This document shows positions 34,679-42,707 of a stretch of 64,000 nt of DNA, one piece after another; position 1 is the first letter of the stretch; the number at the start of each line of letters is the position of its first letter. Below the pieces are notes generated by a model. That model was given only the letters and a program-made list of their open reading frames with translations. It did no database searches and was not told the origin of the DNA. The position numbers were made by a program, and so were the translations under genes. The stretch is from Faecalibacterium sp. An121 (lineage in GTDB: Bacteria; Bacillota; Clostridia; Oscillospirales; Ruminococcaceae): the NCBI RefSeq assembly GCF_002160915.1, contig NZ_NFLM01000001.1, forward strand, positions 220,767-284,766. Reading direction: 5' to 3'.

Positions 34679-35323
34679 ATGAATGGTAAAACAAAAAAGA
34701 TCACGGCAGTCGGTATGCTGTGTGCGATTACCTATGTGATTGTAGCTGTGGGGAGAATCCCCGTTGTGCTGTTTTTGCGATACGATCCGTCGGACGTTGT
34801 CGTTACTTTGGGCGGGCTGATTTGGGGACCAATGACGGCTTGTATCGTATCGGTTCTTGTGGCAGTGATTGAGATGATAACGGTCAGCGACACAGGTATC
34901 TTGGGATGCCTCATGAATATTGTTCAAACACTTTCTTTTGCCTGTACTGCTTCTGTCATTTACAAGAAAAAACGGACTCTATACGGCGCAGTGATCGGTC
35001 TTTTTATCGGGTGCGCAGCTATGGTGTCGGTCATGATGCTGTGGAATTATCTCGTTACACTGATTTATATGGGATACCCAAGAGAAGCGGTCGCAAAATT
35101 GCTTCTTCCGGTATTTCTTCCGTTCAATTTACTGAAAAGCGTGTTGAACGCGGCCATAACATTTTTGCTGTATAAACCGGTCGTTACTGCTTTGAGAAAA
35201 AGCGGCTATGTTGCAGCAGAAAAAGAGACGGTCCATCAAAAACGAAACGGGCTGATTTTACTTGCAGTGCTGACGATTGTTACTTGCGTTTTGGTTATCT
35301 TGTCCATGAAGGGCATGATATGA
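34679..35323 (+). CDS. ribU: Riboflavin ECF transporter S component
   Basis: This 214-residue protein has about six hydrophobic helices and belongs to the ECF S-component/QueT-like fold. The N-terminal motif TAVGMLCAITYVIVAVGRIP and the loop RYDPSDVVVTLGGLIWGP are typical of RibU. The FMN riboswitch directly upstream makes riboflavin the expected substrate. It needs a shared energising module (EcfA, EcfA', EcfT), which is not in this window. The ATG at 34679 follows GAGGGAGG by 7-8 bases. Its stop overlaps the next start (ATGA). Confidence 0.92.
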   Translation: MNGKTKKITAVGMLCAITYVIVAVGRIPVVLFLRYDPSDVVVTLGGLIWGPMTACIVSVLVAVIEMITVSDTGILGCLMNIVQTLSFACTASVIYKKKRTLYGAVIGLFIGCAAMVSVMMLWNYLVTLIYMGYPREAVAKLLLPVFLPFNLLKSVLNAAITFLLYKPVVTALRKSGYVAAEKETVHQKRNGLILLAVLTIVTCVLVILSMKGMI

Positions 35324-36030
35324 GGAAAGCCATGAAGGAAAAGAAAGATAGGGAAGCTGTTTATACGATAACAGGCGTCGTCGTGCACGGCAGGGGAATT
35401 GGAAAACACGTCGGCACGCCTACCGCCAACCTGCAAATGGAAGGGCACGATATCGCACTTGAAACTGGCGTATATGTGTCGAAAGTTTTTCTGAACTGCC
35501 ATACATATTATGCCATTACCCATATCGGAACACGACCCACGCTTGACAACGACAAAAACATTTCGATCGAGACGCACATCTTGGATTTTGACAATGATAT
35601 ATACGGATGTGCTGTAACGGTCTGCCTGTATGAAAAACTGAGAGAAGTCAGAAAATTTGATGATTTATCTGCACTGATGGAACAAGTGCAAGAGGACCGA
35701 TTCCTGGCAAGAAAATACTGGGGCTTGGACCAGACAAACTGCGCCTTATATATGGATGTGAAAAGACGTTGTGCCATGCTGGGCGGACAGGAAATATACC
35801 TGTCGGTCAATGAATTTGGGGTGCTTTATTTGCTGTATGCATTCCCTCAAACTACCTTTACAAAGGAGGAGATCTACCAAAAGATTTGGCGCGAACCTGC
35901 CAACGATCATTTGCACGCGGTAGAAAACACGATCTTCCAGATAAGGAAAAAATTGAAGCCATATGCCAAAGAACATGAATATATCAAAACAGTGATTGGG
36001 TATGGGTATAGATTCTATCCCGCTCAGTAA
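35320..36030 (+). CDS. Riboflavin kinase fused to an OmpR-type winged helix
   Basis: This 236-residue protein has two domains. Residues about 10-135 are a riboflavin kinase of the RibF C-terminal type, with VVVHGRGIGKHVGTPTANLQ (PTAN motif), GVYVSKVFLN, HIGTRPTLD and the catalytic-Glu segment SIETHILDF. Residues about 150-236 are a transcriptional-regulator winged helix of the OmpR/PhoB class (LSVNEFGVLYLLYAFPQTTF, then AVENTIFQIRKKLKPY and VIGYGYRFYP). There is no FAD synthetase domain and no receiver domain. The ATG overlaps the ribU stop, so both are controlled by the FMN riboswitch. It may make FMN and sense it to control other flavin genes. The regulatory part is inferred. Confidence 0.88.
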   Translation: MRKAMKEKKDREAVYTITGVVVHGRGIGKHVGTPTANLQMEGHDIALETGVYVSKVFLNCHTYYAITHIGTRPTLDNDKNISIETHILDFDNDIYGCAVTVCLYEKLREVRKFDDLSALMEQVQEDRFLARKYWGLDQTNCALYMDVKRRCAMLGGQEIYLSVNEFGVLYLLYAFPQTTFTKEEIYQKIWREPANDHLHAVENTIFQIRKKLKPYAKEHEYIKTVIGYGYRFYPAQ

Positions 36031-36066
36031 AACCGCCGCTCCGCTCACCCCTGTGCGCCGCCAAAA

Positions 36067-36118
36067 CAAAATGCAGGGACCCCTTCACAAGCCTGTGCTG
36101 GGGTCTCTGCATTTTTGA
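36067..36118. terminator. Bidirectional terminator
   Basis: AAATGCAGGGACCCC and GGGGTCTCTGCATTT pair around a short spacer and serve the converging flavin genes on either side. Confidence 0.85.
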
Positions 36119-36173
36119 GAAAGAAAAATCGATTCACGCCGTGGGTGCACGGCGGTAAAGCTGTGTCAGGAGA

Positions 36174-37169
36174 TCAGGTGCCGATCTTGGAGAGGGCGTC
36201 GTTCACGGCCTCCATGATGCCCTTGCTGGAGAAGGTGGCGCCGGCGGCTGCATCGACTTCCGTGGACTGTGCCGCGATGATGGCGTCGGGGATGGTCTCG
36301 AAGGCGGGATCGGAAACACCTGCAGTCTCGCCATGGGACAGCACTTCGATCTTGCTGATCTGGTCGCCGTCCATGGTGACCTTGACGCGGATGGTGCCGC
36401 CAAAGCCTTCGCCCTCGCCAATGTATTCGTTGTCAGCCAGGGTCTCCTCGGGGGCGGGCTCTGCGGGAGCGGCTTCCATGTAACCAAAGTGGACGTTCAG
36501 CAGTTCGGCGGTCTTTTTGGCAACGTCGCCGCTGACGCCGCCGCAGCGGGCCAGTCTCCGCGGGTCGCTCATCTCGGTGATGCCGGCTGCGGCCATGAAA
36601 GCGGTGACGCTGTCGGCGCAGTTTACGGTCTTGGCGATGGTGGGAGTCTCCGCCGTGATCTCGGGCTGATAGATGGGCAGATTGGTGGAAGTGTACCAGT
36701 TGAACAGCTCCTTGGTGATGGCAGATGCGTCATCCGGGGCGCACATCAGGCCGATGATGGCGGCCGCGCCGCCCAGAGAACCGCACAGGGAGCTGGCGCC
36801 ATAGCCGGTCTTGCCGTTGACAAACATTTCGGCGGGGATGGCGGTGTAGGGGAAGCCCACTTTTTCTTTCAGCTCGGTCAGCATGGCGTTGGTCACGGCG
36901 TAGCAGCAGCCGTTCTCATAGAAACTCTCGTAGGCGAGCTGCTCGACCCGGTCCAGGTCGAATTCACAAGAGGGATAGGGATGGGCAGGGATCTCGATTT
37001 CGGCGTCCGCAGCAGCCGCATCGGCAGCGGGCTGGGAAGAAGCCACCGATGCTGCGACCGAAGAACTGGAAGCTGTCTGCGAGCAGCCTGCGAGGCTGAG
37101 GAATGCCAGGCCGCTCAGGGACAAGCCGGTTTTCTTCAGGAACGTTCTGCGGGATTCCAGTTTTGACAT
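36174..37169 (-). CDS. Exported C_GCAxxG / FMN-binding redox lipoprotein
   Basis: This 331-residue protein starts with a twin-arginine-like signal (SRRTFLKK), a hydrophobic stretch and a lipobox (SLAGC), so it is likely a membrane-anchored outside protein. A Ser/Ala linker follows. The middle part (about 75-220) has the C_GCAxxG_C_C layout with Cys in ENGCCYAV, SSLCGSLGGAAAI, VNCADSV and ARCGG, suited to metal or redox binding. The C-terminus (about 250-331) is an FMN-binding domain with DAAAGATFSS, where flavin can be bound covalently to Thr. It converges on the ribU operon, so the locus joins flavin import and flavin use. Confidence 0.85.
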   Translation of the reverse strand: MSKLESRRTFLKKTGLSLSGLAFLSLAGCSQTASSSSVAASVASSQPAADAAAADAEIEIPAHPYPSCEFDLDRVEQLAYESFYENGCCYAVTNAMLTELKEKVGFPYTAIPAEMFVNGKTGYGASSLCGSLGGAAAIIGLMCAPDDASAITKELFNWYTSTNLPIYQPEITAETPTIAKTVNCADSVTAFMAAAGITEMSDPRRLARCGGVSGDVAKKTAELLNVHFGYMEAAPAEPAPEETLADNEYIGEGEGFGGTIRVKVTMDGDQISKIEVLSHGETAGVSDPAFETIPDAIIAAQSTEVDAAAGATFSSKGIMEAVNDALSKIGT

Positions 37170-37209
37170 GTATAAAACCTCCTTCTAGGCATCAAAACTT
37201 TTTAACTAT

Positions 37210-37237
37210 ATTGTACGCGTTTTGTGGCATTTGTCAA
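37210..37237 (-). promoter_or_regulatory. Promoter of the redox lipoprotein gene
   Basis: Read on the minus strand, TTGACA (37237-37232) and TACAAT (37215-37210) are separated by 16 bases. Confidence 0.75.
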
Positions 37238-37379
37238 CGATAACTTGACGCGCCGGAAAAAACAGCGCAGTCCCGCGCGATCTCTGCGGAGGATGAGCGG
37301 CGCGTTACAGCCCAAAGAGCCGCGCGGCGCCCGGCAGCGGCTGGACGGGAAAGCGGAGGCGGCTTTTGCTGTGGGAGGG

Positions 37380-38615
37380 TCAGTGCTCCAGCTGGCGGAA
37401 AAACCGGCTGAAAGCCAGTCCCAGCAGGCAGACCAGCAGACCGCTTGGCAGCAGCACCCAGTGGACGCTGTCCGAGAACCGGTCCAGCAGGCCCCCGTAG
37501 AGGATCTGTCCCAGAGGCTGGGCGCAGAGGGCCACGGTATAGACGCAGGACATCACTTTGCCCATCAGCTGCTCAGGGGTCCGGGACTGGATCAGGGTGA
37601 TGGCATAGGTGGAAAAGATGCTGCCTCCCAGCTGGCAGGCGCAGAAAGCGGCCACCAGCACCAGATACCGTCCCAGACTGCCCAGAGGGAACAAAAAGGC
37701 GGCCCCGGCGGGCAGCAGGGGGAACCCCACCAGCAGGATCAGCAGGGTCAGGTGGCGGGGACGCATTTTGCCCGCCAGCAGGGTCACCAGCACGGCCCCC
37801 AAAACGGCGGCCACCCCCATGGCGCTCTCGGCTGCGCCGTAATGGTTGGCCGACAGACCCAGCACCGTCCGCACCAGGTAGGGGAAGCCTACCACCACCA
37901 GCCCGGTGATCAGCAGGTTGACCAGGGCGGCCAGCACCAGCATGCGCAGGGTGGCGGGCTGTTCCTGCCGCATGAACCGCAGGGTCAGGGCAAAGTCGTC
38001 CCGCACCACATCGGCCAGGCGGGATCTCGGGCCGGGCTGGCGGCGGGGCAGCCGGATGAAGCATTCCAGCAGCGCGGTGAGGAAAAAGCACCCGACGGTG
38101 GTATACAGCACCGGCCGCAGCCCGACGGCCGTGTAGAACAGGCTGCCCAGAAAGGGGGTCACCAGGGCGGTCAGAGAAGCCACCTGGCTGACCATGGCGT
38201 TGCCCCGCAGCACGTTCTCACCGGTGAGCATCTGCGGGACGCAGGCCTGTACAGTAGGGGACTCGAAGGCGGACAGGACCGACAGGGCCACCAGCAGCGC
38301 CCCGATCACCCCGATGCCCTGCCCCTGGCCGGGAAAGGCCAGAGCCGCCAGCAGCACCGACAGGCCGGACAGGCTGTCCAGGGCCACCATGATGGCGCGG
38401 CGGTCGGCGCGGTCGGCCAGGATGCCGCCAAAGGGGGTCAGCAGGATGGTGGGCAGCATGGCCGCCGCCATCAGCCCCGCAAACAGGGAGGCCGAACCAG
38501 TCTGCTCCAGCACATACATGGACAGGGCAAATTTCAGGGTGTAATTGCCCACCAGCGAGCTGACCTGCCCCAGGATCAGAAAGACAAAGTTGCGGTTGAA
38601 CAGTTTTTCGCTCAT
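37380..38615 (-). CDS. MFS transporter, MefA/drug-efflux type
   Basis: This 411-residue protein has twelve hydrophobic segments. It is similar in layout to macrolide-efflux (MefA-like) MFS proteins: start LFNRNFVFLILGQVSSLVGN, and the motif-A-like loop GGILADRADRRAIM near residue 70. The ATG at 38615 overlaps the stop of the upstream small gene (ATGA), so translation is coupled. An in-frame GTG at 38645 is less likely. It is the last gene of an operon read leftward from the TetR gene, suggesting export of a compound sensed by that regulator. The substrate is unknown. Confidence 0.85.
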   Translation of the reverse strand: MSEKLFNRNFVFLILGQVSSLVGNYTLKFALSMYVLEQTGSASLFAGLMAAAMLPTILLTPFGGILADRADRRAIMVALDSLSGLSVLLAALAFPGQGQGIGVIGALLVALSVLSAFESPTVQACVPQMLTGENVLRGNAMVSQVASLTALVTPFLGSLFYTAVGLRPVLYTTVGCFFLTALLECFIRLPRRQPGPRSRLADVVRDDFALTLRFMRQEQPATLRMLVLAALVNLLITGLVVVGFPYLVRTVLGLSANHYGAAESAMGVAAVLGAVLVTLLAGKMRPRHLTLLILLVGFPLLPAGAAFLFPLGSLGRYLVLVAAFCACQLGGSIFSTYAITLIQSRTPEQLMGKVMSCVYTVALCAQPLGQILYGGLLDRFSDSVHWVLLPSGLLVCLLGLAFSRFFRQLEH

Positions 38616-38722
38616 GCCTTCTCCCTCCTTCGCAGCAGGAAACACAGCAGGGCCGCCCCCAGGACGGCTGCCCCCGCGGCAATGAGCCGGAGGGCGCGGC
38701 GGTCAAATGAATCGTTGTTCAT
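38612..38722 (-). CDS. 36-residue single-span membrane peptide
   Basis: GGAGG, at the very end of the upstream gene, is placed 7-8 bases before an ATG at 38722. The peptide has charged ends (MNNDSFDRRALR ... RRREKA) and one hydrophobic span (LIAAGAAVLGAALLCFLL). Its stop overlaps the MFS start codon. It is likely a small partner of the transporter or a coupling peptide. No family is known to me. Confidence 0.55.
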   Translation of the reverse strand: MNNDSFDRRALRLIAAGAAVLGAALLCFLLRRREKA

Positions 38723-38725
38723 GGT

Positions 38726-39100
38726 TCATACCTCCATAGATTCGATGGTGTGGATCAGATCCGCTGCGGCCAGCGCCGCAGGTACGGCAAAGAAAAACAG
38801 GCATCCCGCCAGCAGGGCCGGCCGCCCATAGGCCAGGGGGAGCAGCTGGCACAGCAGGCAGACCAGGACCACCGACGCCACGACGGCAGCGGCGCCCGAG
38901 CGACGGCGCAGGCCCACCCACACCGCAGGCACCGCCGTCAGGCCGGCCAAAAGGGAACAGCAGGCCAGCGCCAGCAGAGCCAGACCCAGGTCGCCGGCTG
39001 TGGGCGGGGCGGCGCAGATGGGAAAGAGGGCCGCCGTCCCAAAAAACACCCCCTGCACGGCCAGTCCGCTCACGAACATGGCTGCAGCCTTTTGAAACAT
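38726..39100 (-). CDS. Small polytopic membrane protein of the efflux operon
   Basis: This protein of up to 124 residues has four hydrophobic segments and little else. The ATG at 39100 has no SD. The internal ATG at 39079 (MFVSGLAV) follows AAAAGG by 8 bases and is the likelier start. The family is not recognised. It lies between the TetR gene and the small peptide/MFS genes on the same strand and probably belongs to the same efflux unit. Confidence 0.6.
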   Translation of the reverse strand: MFQKAAAMFVSGLAVQGVFFGTAALFPICAAPPTAGDLGLALLALACCSLLAGLTAVPAVWVGLRRRSGAAAVVASVVLVCLLCQLLPLAYGRPALLAGCLFFFAVPAALAAADLIHTIESMEV

Positions 39101-39122
39101 ACCGACCGAACGAATGTATACG
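39096..39122 (-). promoter_or_regulatory. Candidate TetR operator
   Basis: ACATACCGACC followed by GAACGAATGTAT is an imperfect inverted repeat covering a TATACA -10-like box, right before the membrane-protein gene. It is of the CATACCGACC type often bound by TetR-family efflux regulators. Confidence 0.45.
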
Positions 39123-39125
39123 GCT

Positions 39126-39152
39126 CCAAAAACAGCCCCCCGCAGGGGGCAG
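39126..39152 (-). terminator. Terminator after TetR gene
   Basis: Read on the minus strand, GCCCCCTGCGGGGGGC is followed by TGTTTTT. Efflux genes beyond it must depend on readthrough or on the promoter at 39096-39122. Confidence 0.6.
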
Positions 39153-39157
39153 GATGG

Positions 39158-39814
39158 TCAGTTCTCGTAGATGGAGTCGGGGATCTGCTCAAAGTATTCG
39201 TCCACCACCCGCAGCATCTCCTCGTCAAAGAAGGGGACCCCCATTTTCTCCAGCATATCCCCCATAAACAGCATCTTGCGCTTGGCCTGCTCTTTGGTGG
39301 CGGGGAAAAGGGAGGGGATCAGCCACAGACTGCTGAGAATGGGCATCAGTTCAGCCAGCTCCCGGGGGTAGTCGGTGTGGATCGAGCCGTCCCGGTTGCC
39401 CTCCTCCAGGATGGCCTGGTAGTAGGGGGTCAGGATCTGCCGGTTGGATACGATCATATCCACCAGCAGTTCCGGGTTGGGGGCGATGGACAGCTGCTGG
39501 ATGGTCAGATTGGTGCTGTCTGTATCCGACTGATGGGCGCGGGCCACCGCCCGCAGTTTTTGCAGGCCGTTCAGGTCGGTGCGGTCCTTCACCACGTCAA
39601 AGGGGTTGTTCTGATAAAACAGCCGGTCGCTCACCGCGCTCAGGATGGCTTCCTTGGACTTGAAGTGGTGGTACACCGCCCCTTTGGTCAGGCCGCCCAG
39701 CTGGTCCACGATATCCTGTATGGTGGTGTTGTCATAGCCTTTTTCCAAAAAGAGGCGCTGGGCCGTATCCAGGATCAGCTGCACCGTTTCTTCCGGGTAT
39801 TTGTTCCGTGCCAT
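39158..39814 (-). CDS. TetR-family regulator of the efflux operon
   Basis: This 218-residue protein has an N-terminal TetR helix-turn-helix (LILDTAQRLFLEKGYDNTTI, then GGLTKGAVYHHFKSKEAIL) and a large helical ligand domain. GGGAGG precedes the ATG. The gene has its own consensus promoter with a GTATAC-type site inside and stands first in the leftward efflux unit. It most likely represses both itself and the membrane genes until an inducer binds. Confidence 0.9.
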   Translation of the reverse strand: MARNKYPEETVQLILDTAQRLFLEKGYDNTTIQDIVDQLGGLTKGAVYHHFKSKEAILSAVSDRLFYQNNPFDVVKDRTDLNGLQKLRAVARAHQSDTDSTNLTIQQLSIAPNPELLVDMIVSNRQILTPYYQAILEEGNRDGSIHTDYPRELAELMPILSSLWLIPSLFPATKEQAKRKMLFMGDMLEKMGVPFFDEEMLRVVDEYFEQIPDSIYEN

Positions 39815-39856
39815 AGACCGGCCTCCCTCTCAAAAACATTCTCTTGGTATGTATCC

Positions 39857-39885
39857 AGTATACAGGTGTGCGCGCCGTTTGTCAA
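39857..39885 (-). promoter_or_regulatory. Promoter of the TetR gene
   Basis: On the minus strand TTGACA (39885-39880) and TATACT (39862-39857) are 17 bases apart. GTATAC/GTATCC boxes overlap the -10 and may be operator half-sites. Confidence 0.75.
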
Positions 39886-39896
39886 GACCGTACGGT

Positions 39897-40055
39897 TCAC
39901 AGGGGCAGCGTGAAGCCGTAATGGGTGCTGTGCATCCCTTCCCGCTGATAAAAGCGGTGGGCCCCGGCGCGGCGCTGGTTGGTGACCAGCTCGATCTGGG
40001 CGCATCCGGCCTGCCGTGCCAGGGCGCACGCCGGTACGGGCGTCAAGCGGCGAAA
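39897..40055 (-). pseudogene. Remnant of a GNAT acetyltransferase
   Basis: A minus-strand frame ending TGA at 39897 reads ALARQAGCAQIELVTNQRR and AHRFYQREGMHSTHYGF, the last two strands and helix of a GNAT enzyme. The acetyl-CoA loop and N-terminus are absent. There is no start codon with SD. The rest of the 39,815-40,276 gap holds only promoter sequence. Confidence 0.7.
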
Positions 40056-40165
40056 CAATCCGAAAAACTTTTGAAGCGCGGAAGAATCGCCTCTGCAAAA
40101 CCTATAAAAACACAGGACTCCATTTGGTAAAACTGCGGAATATACTCCAAAACAAGAAAAAGCTC

Positions 40166-40194
40166 TTGCAATTTATGACCGGTAGAGCTACAAT
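40166..40194 (+). promoter_or_regulatory. Promoter of malQ
   Basis: TTGCAA and TACAAT are separated by 17 bases. It is followed by a tandem 10-base repeat (40206-40227). Confidence 0.65.
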
Positions 40195-40205
40195 GCAGAT
40201 AATAC

Positions 40206-40227
40206 CAATGTTTCGTAATGTTTCGTA
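40206..40227 (+). repeat. Tandem AATGTTTCGT repeat before malQ
   Basis: Two adjacent exact copies of AATGTTTCGT lie in the untranslated leader, just past the expected transcription start. A repressor site is possible. Confidence 0.45.
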
Positions 40228-40276
40228 AAGACGCAGGTGCAAGCGGAACATCCTGTTCGGCAGAATGGAGGAAGCC

Positions 40277-41884
40277 ATGAACAAGCGTGCAAGCGGCATT
40301 TTGATGCCGGTCAGCAGCCTGCCCGGCCCTTATGGGATCGGCTGCTTTTCAAAAGAGGCCAGGGCCTTTGTAGACTGGCTGGCCGACGCGGGGCAGACCC
40401 TGTGGCAGATCCTGCCGCTGGGTCCCACCAGCTATGGGGACAGTCCCTATCAGTCTTTTTCCACCTTTGCGGGCAACCCCTATTTCATCGACCTGGAGAC
40501 ACTGATCCAGGAGGGGCTGCTGCGTGCCGGGGATTGTGCTGCCGCCGACCTGGGCAGCGATCCCACCGACATCGACTACGGCAAACTGTACCGCAACCGC
40601 TGGCCCTTGCTGCGGCAGGCCTTTGCGGCATGGCGTGCGGCGGGCGGCCCCGGGGAGGCGGAGTACCGGCAGTTTCTGGCAAAGAATGCGTCCTGGCTGG
40701 AGGACTATGCCCTCTTTATGGCCATCAAGGACCAGCAGGGGGGCGCTGCATGGGACCAGTGGCCCGACCCCTTGCGTCTGCGCCGGGCGGACGCCCTGGC
40801 CCGGGCCCGCAGCGAACTGGGGGAGGAAGTGGCCTTCCAGCAGTTTGTGCAGTATGAATTCGACCGCCAGTGGAGCCGGCTGAAAGAATACGCCAACAGC
40901 AAAGAGATCCGGATCATCGGGGACATCCCCATCTATGTGGCGTTCGATTCCGCCGATACCTGGGCCCGGCCTGAGCTGTTCCAGCTGGACAAGGACGGCC
41001 GCCCCACCGGCGTGGCAGGGGTGCCGCCGGATGGCTTCTCGGCCACCGGGCAGCTGTGGGGCAACCCCCTCTATGACTGGAAGGTACACCGGGCCGATGG
41101 GTACAGCTGGTGGATCCAGCGGCTGGCCGCCTGCTTTGAGCGGTACGATGTGGTGCGCATCGATCATTTCCGCGGCTTTGATGAGTATTTCCGGGTGCCG
41201 GCCGGCGCCCCTGACGCCAGGGACGGCCAGTGGATGCCCGGCCCCGGCAAAGAATTGTTTGACGCCGTGCGAAAGGCCCTGGGAGACCGCCCGGTCATTG
41301 CCGAGGATCTGGGCTATCTCACCGACACCGTCCGTCAGCTGGTGGCGGATTGCGGTTTCCCCGGCATGAAGGTGATGGAGTTCGCTTTTGACGCCCGGGA
41401 TTCCAGCGGCGCAAACGAATATCTGCCCCACAACTACCCCGAGAACTGTGTGGTCTACACCGGGACCCACGACAACGAGACGGTGGCCGGCTGGTTCCAG
41501 ACCGGCATCACCGATGCCGAGCGGGCGGCAGTCTGCCGCTATCTGCACCGGGCTCCGGATGCAGTGGAGCCTCTGCATCTGGACTTTGTCTGCACCGCCA
41601 TGGCCTCGGTGGGGCGGTGGTGCATCATCCCCCTGCAGGATCACCTGGGGCTGGACAACCGCGCCCGGATCAATCGGCCCTCGACCCTGGGGTGCAACTG
41701 GCGCTGGCGTGTGGAAGCCGACGCTCTGACTCCCGAGCTGGCCGCCCGCATCCGCCGGATGTCCGAGACCTATGGGCGCGCCAAACCCATCCCCCAGCCG
41801 GAAGAGGAAGAGGAAGAGGATGCCGCCGCAGCCCCGGACCAGGCTGCGGCCGGAAAAAGCGATGCAGAGAAATCTTTGAGATAA
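40277..41884 (+). CDS. malQ: 4-alpha-glucanotransferase (amylomaltase)
   Basis: This 535-residue GH77 enzyme moves glucan chains between maltooligosaccharides in the cytoplasm. The N-terminal RASGILMPVSSLPGPYGIG and LPLGPTSYGDSPYQ motifs, the nucleophile-region VRIDHFRGFDEY (about residue 300), the acid/base Glu in RPVIAEDLGY, and the TGTHDNETVAGWF region are all present. The ATG at 40277 follows GGAGG by 6 bases. The tail after about residue 505 is a highly acidic and alanine-rich extension (EEEEEEDAAAAPDQAAA), not needed for catalysis. It seems to be a single-gene unit with its own terminator. Confidence 0.95.
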   Translation: MNKRASGILMPVSSLPGPYGIGCFSKEARAFVDWLADAGQTLWQILPLGPTSYGDSPYQSFSTFAGNPYFIDLETLIQEGLLRAGDCAAADLGSDPTDIDYGKLYRNRWPLLRQAFAAWRAAGGPGEAEYRQFLAKNASWLEDYALFMAIKDQQGGAAWDQWPDPLRLRRADALARARSELGEEVAFQQFVQYEFDRQWSRLKEYANSKEIRIIGDIPIYVAFDSADTWARPELFQLDKDGRPTGVAGVPPDGFSATGQLWGNPLYDWKVHRADGYSWWIQRLAACFERYDVVRIDHFRGFDEYFRVPAGAPDARDGQWMPGPGKELFDAVRKALGDRPVIAEDLGYLTDTVRQLVADCGFPGMKVMEFAFDARDSSGANEYLPHNYPENCVVYTGTHDNETVAGWFQTGITDAERAAVCRYLHRAPDAVEPLHLDFVCTAMASVGRWCIIPLQDHLGLDNRARINRPSTLGCNWRWRVEADALTPELAARIRRMSETYGRAKPIPQPEEEEEEDAAAAPDQAAAGKSDAEKSLR

Positions 41885-41924
41885 AGGAACGGGCAGGCGC
41901 AGGGATAAGAAAGGAAATGGACCC

Positions 41925-41971
41925 GCAGCAGGGCGGCACAGTACAACGCTGTGCCGCTCTGCTGCTTTTTT
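41925..41971 (+). terminator. Terminator of malQ
   Basis: GCAGCAGGGCGGCACAG and CTGTGCCGCTCTGCTGC form a long stem, followed by TTTTTT. Confidence 0.9.
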
Positions 41972-41992
41972 GCGGAAAAATGGAAAGGACGC

Positions 41993-42020
41993 TTGACATT
42001 TGGCTGGAATCTGCTATACT
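41993..42020 (+). promoter_or_regulatory. Promoter of first XRE/membrane module
   Basis: TTGACA and TATACT are separated by 16 bases, 48 bases before the XRE start. Confidence 0.75.
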
Positions 42021-42067
42021 GGGATTACGGAAAGCGAACTTTCCATCCGACCGGAAGGAGGTGCTGG

Positions 42068-42274
42068 ATGAAAAACCGTCTTGAAGAACTGCGCAAAGCC
42101 CGGGGCATCAAGCAGGAAGAGCTGGCCAGTGCGCTGGAGGTATCCCGCCAGACCATCGGCTCGCTGGAAAACGGGCGCTATAATCCGTCCATCCTGCTGG
42201 CTTTCCGGATCGCGCGGTATTTTGGATTGACCATCGAAGATATCTTCATCTATGAAGAGGAGGAAAAGCCATGA
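42068..42274 (+). CDS. Small XRE regulator, module 1
   Basis: This 68-residue protein is a lone helix-turn-helix of the YozG/HigA-like small-regulator type: LEELRKARGIKQEELASALE, then SRQTIGSLENGRYNPSILLA, ending with IEDIFIYEEEEKP. GGAGG lies 5-8 bases before the ATG. It overlaps the next membrane gene by four bases. It is a clear paralogue of the regulator at 43664 (same QEELA, TIG-LE-GRYNPS and IE-IF motifs). Confidence 0.9.
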   Translation: MKNRLEELRKARGIKQEELASALEVSRQTIGSLENGRYNPSILLAFRIARYFGLTIEDIFIYEEEEKP

Positions 42275-42693
42275 AAGAAAAACTGCCCTTTCTCATTTAC
42301 ATGGCCGTGGGCGCGGTGCTGATGGCGGTCAGCCTGGCGATCCGCTCCGACTATTACAGAAATCTGGTCTTTTGGATGGGCTTTGGCACCCTTGTGGCCG
42401 AGGGGGTGCACCTGGCCCGGCAGATGTGGTGGCAGGCTCCGTCCCGCCAGGCGGCCTACCAGGCCAAAAGGCGGCAGGACCACATCGACGCAGTGGACGA
42501 GCGCAAGCAGATGCTGCGGATGCGGGCAGGGTGGCTGTGCAATGCGGTCATGTTCTTTGTGCTGCTGTTCCTGGGACTGCTGCTGGCGCTGCTGCAGGCA
42601 CAGGCCTGGGTGATCGCTATGGTGTTTGCCCTGCTTGTGTTCCAATACATCTTGGGCATTCTCATCTATCGCAATTTTGAAAAGAAACTGTAA
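42271..42693 (+). CDS. Membrane protein, module 1
   Basis: This 140-residue protein has two N-terminal hydrophobic segments (about 6-24 and 33-48), a charged cytoplasmic middle (SRQAAYQAKRRQDHIDAVDE) and two C-terminal segments (about 92-131). It overlaps the XRE gene by four bases, so the two act together. Such pairs of a small XRE regulator with DUF-type membrane proteins are usual in Firmicutes, where the membrane part may sense stress. I assign no name. Confidence 0.75.
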   Translation: MKEKLPFLIYMAVGAVLMAVSLAIRSDYYRNLVFWMGFGTLVAEGVHLARQMWWQAPSRQAAYQAKRRQDHIDAVDERKQMLRMRAGWLCNAVMFFVLLFLGLLLALLQAQAWVIAMVFALLVFQYILGILIYRNFEKKL

Positions 42694-42707
42694 GGGAGGA
42701 CAAGACG

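Noticed and set aside
37224..38831. Plus-strand 535-codon Gln/Gly/His-rich frame
   Set aside because: It is antisense to the MFS gene with normal membrane-protein features, and the plus-strand product looks like a shadow.
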